From Jaenimonas drosophilae (Eukaryota > Euglenozoa > Kinetoplastea > Trypanosomatida > Trypanosomatidae), in contig JASAON010001342.1 of the NCBI GenBank assembly GCA_030849065.1, positions 1 through 15,274 on the forward strand: a DNA stretch of 15,274 nucleotides. Direction: 5' to 3'. The notes beneath the pieces are model-generated. The model ran no database searches and had not been told where the DNA came from. It saw nothing but the letters and a program-made list of their open reading frames with translations. Below, piece by piece: positions 1-7,211 of this stretch. Every line of letters begins with the position of its first letter. Position 1 is the first letter of the stretch. A program made the position numbers and the translations under genes.

Positions 1-10
1 TCGGAATGCA

Positions 11-1807
11 CTAGAAGATGTGAACTGATTGATGAAGGTTTTGTTCGGCAGCGAGGGGAATTGCAAATCGATTGAGATGCCAGCGTTCATGCCAAATCTC
101 CGCCGCGGAGCCAAGTGTTCGATGGGAGCCTTCTCCGGCTGCCTGGTGGGTGTGGGCTTCGATTTCTTCAGCACATTGCCGGCAGCGCAGCGATTGGGCA
201 GCGGGCAAGTACGTCAGGAGACGAGAGCTGTAGTTAGAACGCCTGAGCGCATTGTGGTACGCATCAGGAAGTCGGACAAGCTCCACGGAGCCCCGATGGT
301 CTACCACCGTCAACAAGAGAGACGGAGCATGAAGACGCACAGAGGCGGGTGACCGATTCTCGTAGGTGAAGTAGGTGCCGAGGTGCGTGAATGGTTCTAG
401 CTGAACCACCTCAAGCCGGCCTGTTTTTTCACATGAGGCGATGGCAATGCCGTCGTCAATGGAGATGCTGGTGATGACATCCTCGCAGGTGAAAACGTGT
501 GACTTACCTTGCATAGCTCGTTTGTCACGAAGAAGGTTGAAGGCGATGAGCTCACGCTTACGGGCAACCAGAACCAGACGGTCATTTGCCGCAATGGCCG
601 ATACCCGAGACATCCAACCTCCCCCTTCCAGCGGAATGCGTAGAGGATGCCTGCGGCTGATGGTGGTGGATTCCGATGAGCTAACCAAAGTATGGCACTT
701 TAGCTCAGCCTTACCACTCGCCCGAACCACAAATGTTCGTGGAAGATACGATGGATCGATTCGGCTGTCACGAGGGGTGTATGACGGAGTGAGCCAATCG
801 AGCACCGATGGATGGAACAAGCAGAAGGCAGCCTGTCTGGCAAAGACCCCGCCCTCCATGAGCACCTCTGGTGAAAAGCTGTCACCACTTCTGCGCCACA
901 CATACACCATTCCATCCTCTCCGGACGTCACAAAGCCCAGCAGCGGCATTGCATCGGTGAAACCATGCTGAAGTAGCTTACGCCGACGCTGGCGGCGACC
1001 GCTTGGGGAGGACGAAGCCTGACTGTTTTCATCCCCCAAATCTGGGCTAGCACTACGGGCTGTAGTAACGGCTTGATCATTGTCCGCCTGCAGCACATGC
1101 GGCCCGGGGTGGAACGCCTCCACCCGTACCACCGGGCAGTCGTGGGCAGCAAAGGAGAACGCGAAGCTGGAATCTGTGAAGACCTCCACTCGACCATCAG
1201 AGCACCCAATGACGCCACGCAAGTATACCGATGGTGGCGCGTCAATCCTGCGACTGAAGGACCCTGCGCTGACCTCCGTCCCTGCCTGAGAGGGAACAAT
1301 ACGGCACAGGTACACGAGCTCAAGGGGGAAGAGAGAGGCACAGGTGGCGATTGCCCCACTGACTGCATTCTTCCTTCCCTGGTGTTGTTGGGTTCTTAGC
1401 TTCTCGAACTCCTCCTTGGTGGGGGTGGGCTGAAAGCGCCGGATTTCCTTTGGACCAGACTGGCGGTCTCGCAACGAGAACAACACCACCTGACGGCTTT
1501 GGAGGACAACGAGGAGCACGTCTGCTCGGTGACTTGCCTGCGCAAGGAGGGGGGAAGTGTAGCTCGATGCCGCCCGTCTGCCAATCCTCGAACCCCCTTT
1601 CGCATTCACATTCGACGCCTCGGACAACAGCGTAGTATCATCCTCATCCCGCCCAGAAGCAGGGGAGTAGGATGAACTGCGCACGTTGGAACCTGATGCA
1701 GGGCCGCAACGGAGTGACGTCAATGGAGGGCATATCTCCGCAAAAATAGCGGGCTCATGCTCCGCTAGTGGGAGAAAGAGCGAGCGGAATTGGTCCGCCA
1801 CATTCAT
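11..1807 (-). CDS. WD40/beta-propeller-like protein, function unknown
   Basis: A 598-residue protein starting at the ATG at 1805-1807. The frame stays open to a TTG at 1831, but a pyrimidine tract ending CCTCCTAG at about 1838 gives a trans-splice site only 30 nt before this ATG, so the ATG is preferred. Residues about 30-80 are Ser-rich and probably disordered. WD-like blade strands follow: ADVLLVVLQSRQVVLFSL near residue 95, GCSDGRVEVF near 201, TSGEDGMVYVW near 294 and, later, SCEKTGRLEVVQL and VVDHRGSVELVRL. This suggests a single propeller over roughly residues 90-530 with weak repeats, presumably a protein-binding scaffold. The C-terminal about 65 residues contain CRQC followed by several histidines, possibly a small metal site. 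The TAG stop is at 11-13, so the gene is complete. I do not recognise an orthologue. The reading frame is secure; the function is not. Confidence 0.8.
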   Translation of the reverse strand: MNVADQFRSLFLPLAEHEPAIFAEICPPLTSLRCGPASGSNVRSSSYSPASGRDEDDTTLLSEASNVNAKGGSRIGRRAASSYTSPLLAQASHRADVLLVVLQSRQVVLFSLRDRQSGPKEIRRFQPTPTKEEFEKLRTQQHQGRKNAVSGAIATCASLFPLELVYLCRIVPSQAGTEVSAGSFSRRIDAPPSVYLRGVIGCSDGRVEVFTDSSFAFSFAAHDCPVVRVEAFHPGPHVLQADNDQAVTTARSASPDLGDENSQASSSPSGRRQRRRKLLQHGFTDAMPLLGFVTSGEDGMVYVWRRSGDSFSPEVLMEGGVFARQAAFCLFHPSVLDWLTPSYTPRDSRIDPSYLPRTFVVRASGKAELKCHTLVSSSESTTISRRHPLRIPLEGGGWMSRVSAIAANDRLVLVARKRELIAFNLLRDKRAMQGKSHVFTCEDVITSISIDDGIAIASCEKTGRLEVVQLEPFTHLGTYFTYENRSPASVRLHAPSLLLTVVDHRGSVELVRLPDAYHNALRRSNYSSRLLTYLPAAQSLRCRQCAEEIEAHTHQAAGEGSHRTLGSAAEIWHERWHLNRFAIPLAAEQNLHQSVHIF

Positions 1808-1837
1808 TGGGGCAGTACTTGCGTAGCGCAACGTGCT

Positions 1838-1860
1838 CTAGGAGGAGACGAAGACCTAAA
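1838..1860 (-). promoter_or_regulatory. Predicted trans-splice acceptor for the WD40-like gene
   Basis: Read on the minus strand this is TTTAGGTCTTCGTCTCCTCC followed by TAG, a pyrimidine tract ending in AG. The inferred 5' UTR is about 30 nt and has no upstream ATG. This is inference from the general form of trypanosomatid acceptors. Confidence 0.6.
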
Positions 1861-2349
1861 AGACTCCGCTCTAAAGATGAATGAAAGCGAAGCAAGGGAT
1901 TTGGTTTGCGGATAGAGTACCGTAGCACCGCTAGACATGGTCTGGAATCCATACAGGGATCATAGTGCAATTTGGGTGGCTTGTGTCAGCAAAGGACTGC
2001 CGACAATCACAATTGGAGGAGGCAGCCAACATGTGGTTAAGTACCCCCTTTTTGCTGGTCGGTAGCGGCGAACGCCCATGAAGGTCAAGTGCGACCACAA
2101 TCAATGGAGGGGCAGCAAACACCGCGTGCCCTGCACTCACTTGAGATGATTGGCAGCCGTCTTTCCAAACAGATGACAGAAAATCATCACAATAGCTCAG
2201 TCACTGAGAGCAAATTCGTTTTGGTTGGGGTGTGGGATGGGAAGCGAAGGATGCGCAAGCAATGCCGTACATACGGCAGCTTCGCACTCGCCTCAACAGA
2301 CGAAAACAGTTGAACAAGTTGAGGCGTGTAGGAAGTAAGAGAAGGGGGC
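1861..2349. other. Intergenic region between asparaginase and the WD40-like gene
   Basis: About 490 bp that should hold the 3' UTR of the asparaginase mRNA. I see no convincing gene, RNA or repeat. Short open frames on both strands here have no domain-like composition and no splice signals of their own. Confidence 0.5.
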
Positions 2350-3579
2350 TTATAGTTTCGAGGAGGTGGATGGGGTAAGCTCACCACGGAGATTCTTGGA
2401 CATGAGCTCCGCTACCTGTGATCTTGATAGGTGTTTACCGAAGAGGTACATGAGCTTAACTTCAGCCGTAGCACCGCATGTGTCACCCAAGCAGAGGAGG
2501 TGGGGGCAAATCTCGTGGAGACGATGTACCTCTTTCCTCGTGAATGCGCCACGCATCTCGCGAGGGACCACACACGGAAGTACTCCAACTCGACTGGCAG
2601 TATCGCCAATTGTTCGGAGACTGGTGGACATTGCGCTCGAAATGCTTCCAACACCGTTGATGATAATCACAATTCCATCCAGCAAACCTGCACGCTGAGA
2701 GGAGGGCTTCTTGGCTGGTGTTGTGGTAGCTTCTGAGTTGTGGGCAGCATCCTCAGTTGTGGATGCTGGAATAGTTGGCTCCGGTGTACCTTCCTTGGAC
2801 GTCTCGAGCAGGGCAAGAAGTGTTTCAACGTCAGCATCGGGCTGGAAATGAAATGTCAGCACTCGACCTGACAAATCGGACATGATGGACAGTGGGCCCG
2901 TCGGCTGAGGAAGGAGGACGTCTTCCTTCAAGACAAACTCAGTTGCCTCCATCTCACCCAGTGCCGGGTAGTTAAAGCTCTGGAAGGCCCCATAGGTATG
3001 GTACACCTTGTTGCAACGATTTCCACGGAATAGGCTATCGTTGAAGAAAATGCACACTTCCCCAATCTTTGGATTTGAGGCAATCATCATGCTAATGATG
3101 AGATTTCTGCGCGCGTCGTTGAAGGGCTCCGCGAGGGGCACCATGGCCCCCGTTACGATCACCGGCTTGGCTAGGTTGTGCAAGAGGAAGCTCAGCGCAC
3201 TTGCGGTGAAGTGCATTGTATCAGTTCCGTGGGCAACAAGGAATCCATCGTAGTCCTCATAGTGTTGCTGGACATCTCGAGCGATGCGGAGATAGTCCGT
3301 GGCGTTCATGTCACTGCTGTCGAGCAGCTCCTCGTATTCGATAATGTCAAATGGGGCCACCTCAGGGCTGGCACGCAACTCATGCATGTGTTGCATGGCC
3401 TCTGTCAAGTACCCTGCACAGGGCTCCAGAGCGCCTTCAGCATTCTTCTTCATACCAATCGTACCTCCAACATATAGAACCAGAATGCGACGCCTGCGTC
3501 GATCGCTGTAGAGCGAACTGTCCATCACACTGCTGGATAGTTGCTTCCAATTGTTCGAATGTTGCGCTTTCACGGGCAT
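2350..3579 (-). CDS. Type I L-asparaginase with C-terminal SKL (probable glycosomal enzyme)
   Basis: A 409-residue protein of the AnsA-type asparaginase family, which hydrolyses L-asparagine to aspartate and ammonia. The N-terminal strand and first catalytic Thr are in LYVGGTIG (Thr40). DSSDM (88-91) fits the substrate-binding loop. The second catalytic block is AHGTDTMHF (Thr119-Asp120), followed by KPVIVTGAMVPL. RGNRCNKVYHTYGAF carries the expected active-site Lys191. The C-terminal domain resumes at LLDGIVIIINGVGSISS and ends with a LGDTCGATAEVKLMYL block. Residues about 260-297 are a Ser/Thr/Pro/Ala-rich insertion between the two domains. The last three residues are SKL, directly before TAA: a canonical PTS1, which in kinetoplastids means glycosome import. 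The start at 3577-3579 is an ATG; Met19 is an alternative that would leave the catalytic domain intact. The family call is firm, whereas location is inferred from the tail. Confidence 0.93.
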   Translation of the reverse strand: MPVKAQHSNNWKQLSSSVMDSSLYSDRRRRRILVLYVGGTIGMKKNAEGALEPCAGYLTEAMQHMHELRASPEVAPFDIIEYEELLDSSDMNATDYLRIARDVQQHYEDYDGFLVAHGTDTMHFTASALSFLLHNLAKPVIVTGAMVPLAEPFNDARRNLIISMMIASNPKIGEVCIFFNDSLFRGNRCNKVYHTYGAFQSFNYPALGEMEATEFVLKEDVLLPQPTGPLSIMSDLSGRVLTFHFQPDADVETLLALLETSKEGTPEPTIPASTTEDAAHNSEATTTPAKKPSSQRAGLLDGIVIIINGVGSISSAMSTSLRTIGDTASRVGVLPCVVPREMRGAFTRKEVHRLHEICPHLLCLGDTCGATAEVKLMYLFGKHLSRSQVAELMSKNLRGELTPSTSSKL

Positions 3580-3663
3580 CGGGGCGAAGATTCAAAAATG
3601 TCAGAGTTGTTTGAAGCACCTTCGTAGAAGCAGTAAGAAGCTGCTGGCTGCCCAGCAAACAAC

Positions 3664-3706
3664 CTAATGAACCCAGTCATCACGTCACAAAGAAGAAGCA
3701 AAGTGG
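3664..3706 (-). promoter_or_regulatory. Predicted trans-splice acceptor for asparaginase
   Basis: On the minus strand a tract CTTTGCTTCTTCTTTG is followed by the AG of CATTAG at 3664-3665. The implied leader is about 84 nt. An ATG between tract and AG would be removed by splicing. Further AGs downstream make the exact site uncertain. Confidence 0.45.
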
Positions 3707-3869
3707 ACCGTAGTATCATAGAGACTAAGCAAACAGAAAAGCAGTTGTTATTCGCAGCCATTGGGGTTTGTCGGCACGGAACTCCCATTTCTATCTCACT
3801 TTACTCTCACGTTATGGAGTGAAGCCAGTGTTGCTGACACATTATGGTGGGCATAGAATGAATGAAGAA

Positions 3870-4187
3870 TTAGTCGAAGAGACCGAAGCCCATCTCGTCA
3901 TCCTCCTCCTCCTCGGCCTTCTCCTCCTTCTTGGCAGCAGCAGCGCCACCAGCAGCAGGCGCGGCGGCGCCAGCGGCGGGGGCAGCAGCAGCACCACCAA
4001 AGGAGATGTTGCCAAGCACCTCAGCGATGTTGACGTTCTTGAAGGCATCGGCAAAGGCCTGGGCCATGCCGCCGCTGACGGTCACACCAGCGGCCTTGGT
4101 GATGGCGAGGATGCTGCTGGCATCATCGGCCTTGCCGGACTCATTGAGGATGAGTGCGGCGTAGGTGCAAGCGAGCTGCTGGGTCAT
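3870..4187 (-). CDS. 60S acidic ribosomal protein P1, downstream copy
   Basis: A 105-residue P1-type stalk protein. The opening LACTYAALILNESG and the following KAAGV segment are typical of P1 rather than P2. A GGAAAAPAAGAA hinge (about residues 69-90) leads to a Lys/Glu-rich acidic tail ending EEEEDDEMGFGLFD. The conserved terminal peptide is what the ribosomal stalk presents to elongation factors (family knowledge). The protein forms P1/P2 heterodimers on P0 in the large subunit. The coding sequence is identical, including silent positions, to the copy at 4527-4844, but the UTRs are unrelated. It is the second copy met by the polymerase. Length is normal for the family. Confidence 0.96.
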   Translation of the reverse strand: MTQQLACTYAALILNESGKADDASSILAITKAAGVTVSGGMAQAFADAFKNVNIAEVLGNISFGGAAAAPAAGAAAPAAGGAAAAKKEEKAEEEEDDEMGFGLFD

Positions 4188-4217
4188 GTTGTTTCTTCTT
4201 GTTGACGTTGAAAAGCA

Positions 4218-4299
4218 CTTTGGAGTGTGTCATTGGGGTTAATGGCAAATGTGTATTACGCGCATTGAGAATGAGAAAAAGAGGGATAGAAAATGAAGT
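4218..4299 (-). promoter_or_regulatory. Predicted trans-splice acceptor for downstream P1 copy
   Basis: The minus strand has a long tract including CTATCCCTCTTTTTCTCATT at about 4270-4290. The first AG downstream is at 4218-4219, giving a 5' UTR of about 30 nt with no ATG. The tract-to-AG distance of about 45-50 nt is acceptable for trypanosomatids. Confidence 0.5.
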
Positions 4300-4526
4300 T
4301 ACGGAACATGCATCAATATGATTGCAAATGCATCATTGCCTCACGTCATCCGTGAATGACAAGGTGCGGCGGGAGTATGCATGCGAATGCGGCATTTTTT
4401 TTGACGAAATGATTTTGAGGAAACTCAGTGCATTGTTCTCTTTCAAGGAACCAGTGTCATGTTCTTGGCGAGCAATCTGGTGTTACCCAGGTGCGTACCA
4501 GGTACGTGCGGGTCCGTGAAAATCCC
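4300..4526. other. Spacer between the two P1 copies
   Basis: The full spacer between the two P1 coding regions is 339 bp (4188-4526). This part should carry the 3' UTR of the upstream P1 copy. It contains a run of eight T on the plus strand near 4395. I see no gene in it and no resemblance to the flanks of the other P1 copy. Confidence 0.5.
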
Positions 4527-4844
4527 TTAGTCGAAGAGACCGAAGCCCATCTCGTCATCCTCCTCCTCCTCGGCCTTCTCCTCCTTCTTGGCAGCAGCAG
4601 CGCCACCAGCAGCAGGCGCGGCGGCGCCAGCGGCGGGGGCAGCAGCAGCACCACCAAAGGAGATGTTGCCAAGCACCTCAGCGATGTTGACGTTCTTGAA
4701 GGCATCGGCAAAGGCCTGGGCCATGCCGCCGCTGACGGTCACACCAGCGGCCTTGGTGATGGCGAGGATGCTGCTGGCATCATCGGCCTTGCCGGACTCA
4801 TTGAGGATGAGTGCGGCGTAGGTGCAAGCGAGCTGCTGGGTCAT
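4527..4844 (-). CDS. 60S acidic ribosomal protein P1, upstream copy
   Basis: Encodes the same 105-residue P1 stalk protein as 3870-4187, with no base difference over the 318-bp coding region. The N-terminal dimerisation helices are followed by the Ala/Gly/Pro hinge and the acidic EEEEDDEMGFGLFD tail. Identity stops at the stop codon on one side and one base beyond the ATG on the other. Two tandem identical copies would raise dosage of an abundant ribosomal protein where transcription is polycistronic and hard to boost per gene. Different UTRs allow different stability or translation of the two mRNAs (inference). Confidence 0.96.
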   Translation of the reverse strand: MTQQLACTYAALILNESGKADDASSILAITKAAGVTVSGGMAQAFADAFKNVNIAEVLGNISFGGAAAAPAAGAAAPAAGGAAAAKKEEKAEEEEDDEMGFGLFD

Positions 4845-4853
4845 GGTGAGAAA

Positions 4854-4911
4854 CTGAAGGAAAGAACTATGATGCAGAAGAGAACAAGGGAGAAGACAGA
4901 AGAATTAGTGG
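4854..4911 (-). promoter_or_regulatory. Predicted trans-splice acceptor(s) for upstream P1 copy
   Basis: The minus strand reads TTCTTCTGTCTTCTCCCTTG, then TTCTCTTCTGCATCATAG (AG at 4867-4868) and TTCTTTCCTTCAG (AG at 4854-4855). Both acceptors lie within about 25 nt of the ATG and either would give a very short leader. This is one of the clearest tract-plus-AG signals in the window. Confidence 0.65.
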
Positions 4912-5015
4912 CGCAACACACCGTAAGGTTGCTCAAATCTCAGTACATTGTCATGTTCACAAAGTAATCAAGTCGGGGGTGTCTGGATCCACCTTGCAGG
5001 AAAGTCGCAGACCTG

Positions 5016-7058
5016 TCACGATGCCACAGCTGGTGATAAATCCGTCAGTGTAGCCCATGAAGGAATGGGCGTTCGAAAGACCCGCCGAGTGGAACCTAGT
5101 GGAAGGCGGTACTCGAGGGCATGAAGCTGGATTCGGCTTGGGCACAAGCAGTTCCGCCCAGACTCTCCCTCTCGTTTAAGTACGTGTTCCTTCCAGTGAT
5201 CTGTGAAGAAGGTACGCACCTCGTCCAGTGGCGTGGTACTACTGGTGTTGGCGTACTTTTCGCGAGCTTGGCAAATCAGAGTGGTGAAGTCGTGGTACTT
5301 GGAGTCCCCAACGATGGGGTGCCCTAGCGAAGCCAAATGCACACGTAGTTGGTGAGTACGGCCAGTGAACAAGCGGCACTCCAACAGGGTGGTGTTGTCG
5401 CGTTCACAATACTGGCGGACACGCACCTCCGTCATGGCAGTTCGTAAGCTAGCTTCGAACTGCTGGAGCGCGGCTTCTACAGATTCTTCGCCCAGTGAAG
5501 CAGCGGAGTTGTCCGCGTCGATGCACTGAGGTCGTCGGCCGAGCGTTCGCTCCCGCATGTGCGCGCGCTTGGCGGCAAGCCTCTCAGAAGCTGAGTTGGA
5601 TACCTCCAATGACGTTGTCTCCGATGTTGGCGCCACAGTGGGAGCGAGGCGGCGCGCTGCCGCCCATGCAGCAGCGTGCGTCGCGCTGGGGCACCAGTAT
5701 AAGCTGCAGTGATAGTTTAGGCAGCCAATGGGTCGTTGAACCACGAGTACGTCATCGCCCTGAACATCCGACACACGCCATGTGGTTGAGTTCGGATGGC
5801 TCTCCGCGAGCTCCCGCAGGTTCACTCGCCCCGTTACCTTGGCTAGGTACGTCTTTTTGGAAGAATAGGGCACAGCCTCCTTGGTGGATACCTCATCGGA
5901 GGGCTCCGGGGCAGCCAACTGTGCAGCCACTGACTTGGCGGAGTCAGAATTGAGAGCAAATAGAAGTACTCCGCTGGTTGCTGCATCCAATCGATGAACC
6001 ACAAACACCTTCAAAGGTGCAACCTCCGAGCCATTCTCATCGTCATGACGTCGCTGACGCTTGTGACGAACAGGATCGTCGGTCGTCTCACGCACGGCCG
6101 GGGTACGATGAAGCATTTGTCGCAGTACCTCCCACTGCGACATGGTTAACCCACTCTGACCCTCATCCTCCCCTCTTCGAATCCACACCCGGATGAGCTC
6201 AAACCGCTTGCATATGGACACAATGGACACATAATTAGGCACACAATCGGGGCGAAGTTCATCTGTGCAATCGTCATCCCCGTAGTGATAACGCTCGGTG
6301 TAATGGCTAGTATCAGCTCCACCAAAGATATCTTCCAGGATAGACGTGACAGAGTTCCGTCGGTAGCTGCCTGATGGATGCACCGGAAGTCCAGACGGCT
6401 TACTGGTCACCATCAACGACAATGGGGTGCCATTTGGCTCAAAGGCCATGATATGGATAGGATCTGCAGCATAGATTCGGCCTTCACGGCGGGTGACAGT
6501 ATGCAGAAGCGTGTCCTTCTGCCGAAGAAGAAGTCGCTTAGGGACGCTATCCTCCTCGTCCACCAAAGACTGCGCCATAGTGCTTGACTCTAACGTCTGA
6601 ATCCAACGTTTACAGCTGGGCCAGTCCATCACTTCACCACCTTCACGGCGCTGAATTGACTGCGCGAGTGACACACGATAACGCTGGCCCTCACAGCGGC
6701 ACTCAGCCTCCCGACTGTGTAGCAGTAACCTCCCATCGCACAGCTCATCCACGTATGCCGGAAGGGAAATGCGGGGGTCGAGTGTGGCCTCTGTCGATCC
6801 CTCCTCCACACTATCCGTCGCTGGGGGCACGTAGGAGAACTCACGGATCATCAAATGCAGAAGCGAGCTGCCCACCCATCGACCCTTCACCGGGCTTCGA
6901 AACACGTACGTGTATGGCGTCACAGCCAGCATGGCCTCGGTATTCACCTGAGATTGGCCAAGATGCTGGCAACTGCGACCACATGGCTGGCACGTGAGGA
7001 AACGATCTCCAGGTTCTTTCACTTCAGCGCCGTCAGCAGACAGTTCATGATCAGTCAT
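5016..7058 (-). CDS. RluA-family RNA pseudouridine synthase, RPUSD2/Rib2-Pus9-like
   Basis: A 680-residue protein (from the ATG at 7056-7058) likely to convert uridine to pseudouridine in RNA. The family-defining block is VHRLDAATSGVLLFA with the catalytic Asp at residue 358. Upstream, KPSGLPVHPSGSYRRNSV (about 220-237), preceded by DTLLHTVTRREG, resembles the eukaryotic Rib2/Pus9/RPUSD2 branch. Downstream, CRLFTGRTHQLRVHLASLGHP IVGD (about 561-585) is the conserved RNA-binding/active-site block, and IQLHALEYRLP follows. Two long insertions are visible: about 110 residues between the PSG block and HRLD, and about 80 residues before the RTHQLR block. The N-terminus has CQPCGRSC (about 23-30), perhaps metal-binding. 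The frame is open up to a GTG at 7205, with another ATG at 7142, but a strong splice signal lies inside that extension, so Met at 7058 is chosen. Whether the target is tRNA or rRNA, and cytosolic or mitochondrial, cannot be told. Confidence 0.9.
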   Translation of the reverse strand: MTDHELSADGAEVKEPGDRFLTCQPCGRSCQHLGQSQVNTEAMLAVTPYTYVFRSPVKGRWVGSSLLHLMIREFSYVPPATDSVEEGSTEATLDPRISLPAYVDELCDGRLLLHSREAECRCEGQRYRVSLAQSIQRREGGEVMDWPSCKRWIQTLESSTMAQSLVDEEDSVPKRLLLRQKDTLLHTVTRREGRIYAADPIHIMAFEPNGTPLSLMVTSKPSGLPVHPSGSYRRNSVTSILEDIFGGADTSHYTERYHYGDDDCTDELRPDCVPNYVSIVSICKRFELIRVWIRRGEDEGQSGLTMSQWEVLRQMLHRTPAVRETTDDPVRHKRQRRHDDENGSEVAPLKVFVVHRLDAATSGVLLFALNSDSAKSVAAQLAAPEPSDEVSTKEAVPYSSKKTYLAKVTGRVNLRELAESHPNSTTWRVSDVQGDDVLVVQRPIGCLNYHCSLYWCPSATHAAAWAAARRLAPTVAPTSETTSLEVSNSASERLAAKRAHMRERTLGRRPQCIDADNSAASLGEESVEAALQQFEASLRTAMTEVRVRQYCERDNTTLLECRLFTGRTHQLRVHLASLGHPIVGDSKYHDFTTLICQAREKYANTSSTTPLDEVRTFFTDHWKEHVLKREGESGRNCLCPSRIQLHALEYRLPLGSTRRVFRTPIPSWATLTDLSPAVAS

Positions 7059-7073
7059 TCCACTGTAGTGGGC

Positions 7074-7107
7074 CTTAGACAAAAAATAAGGAGAGGAGAA
7101 GTTCAGT
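7074..7107 (-). promoter_or_regulatory. Predicted trans-splice acceptor deciding the pseudouridine synthase start
   Basis: On the minus strand CTTCTCCTCTCCTTA then TTTTTTGTCTAAG forms a long pyrimidine tract with AG at 7074-7075; a second AG is at 7063-7064. The ATG follows within 5-16 nt. Starts at 7142 or at the GTG at 7205 would place this tract inside the coding region and leave only 70 bp or less after the preceding gene's stop. Confidence 0.6.
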
Positions 7108-7211
7108 GTTTTGTTGAAGAGCAGACTTTCCGATGCAACCATTGAGAATAAGAGAAGCCCATTGTAAGTCAAGCGTGTAGCACCTGGTGCGTTTGCATTC
7201 GCCACCCCCCC

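Larger units (their letters stand above)
3870..4844 (-). repeat. Direct tandem repeat of the P1 coding sequence (2 x 318 bp)
   Basis: Units 3870-4187 and 4527-4844 are identical in direct orientation, separated by 339 bp of unrelated sequence. I compared the units base by base and found no mismatch. The border falls at the stop codon on one side (GAAGAA versus AATCCC outside it) and one base past the start codon on the other. Confidence 0.95.

Noticed and set aside
1808..1831. N-terminal extension of the WD40-like protein from TTG
   Set aside because: Non-ATG start in a eukaryotic setting; the predicted splice site at about 1838 is only 30 nt from the ATG at 1807.
1755..2387. Three short minus-strand frames between asparaginase and the WD40-like gene
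   Set aside because: No domain-like composition; they overlap gene ends or UTRs.
3900..3990. CTC and GCA trinucleotide runs as microsatellites
   Set aside because: They encode the acidic Glu tail and the Ala hinge of P1, which are family features.
3870..4844. P1 duplication by retroposition
   Set aside because: No poly(A) run, spliced-leader remnant or target-site duplication is seen at the borders of either copy.
3768..4967. Plus-strand open frames of 145 and 179 codons with a shared long segment
   Set aside because: They are antisense to the two identical P1 genes; the shared segment is only the repeat read backwards, in alanine-rich, codon-biased sequence.
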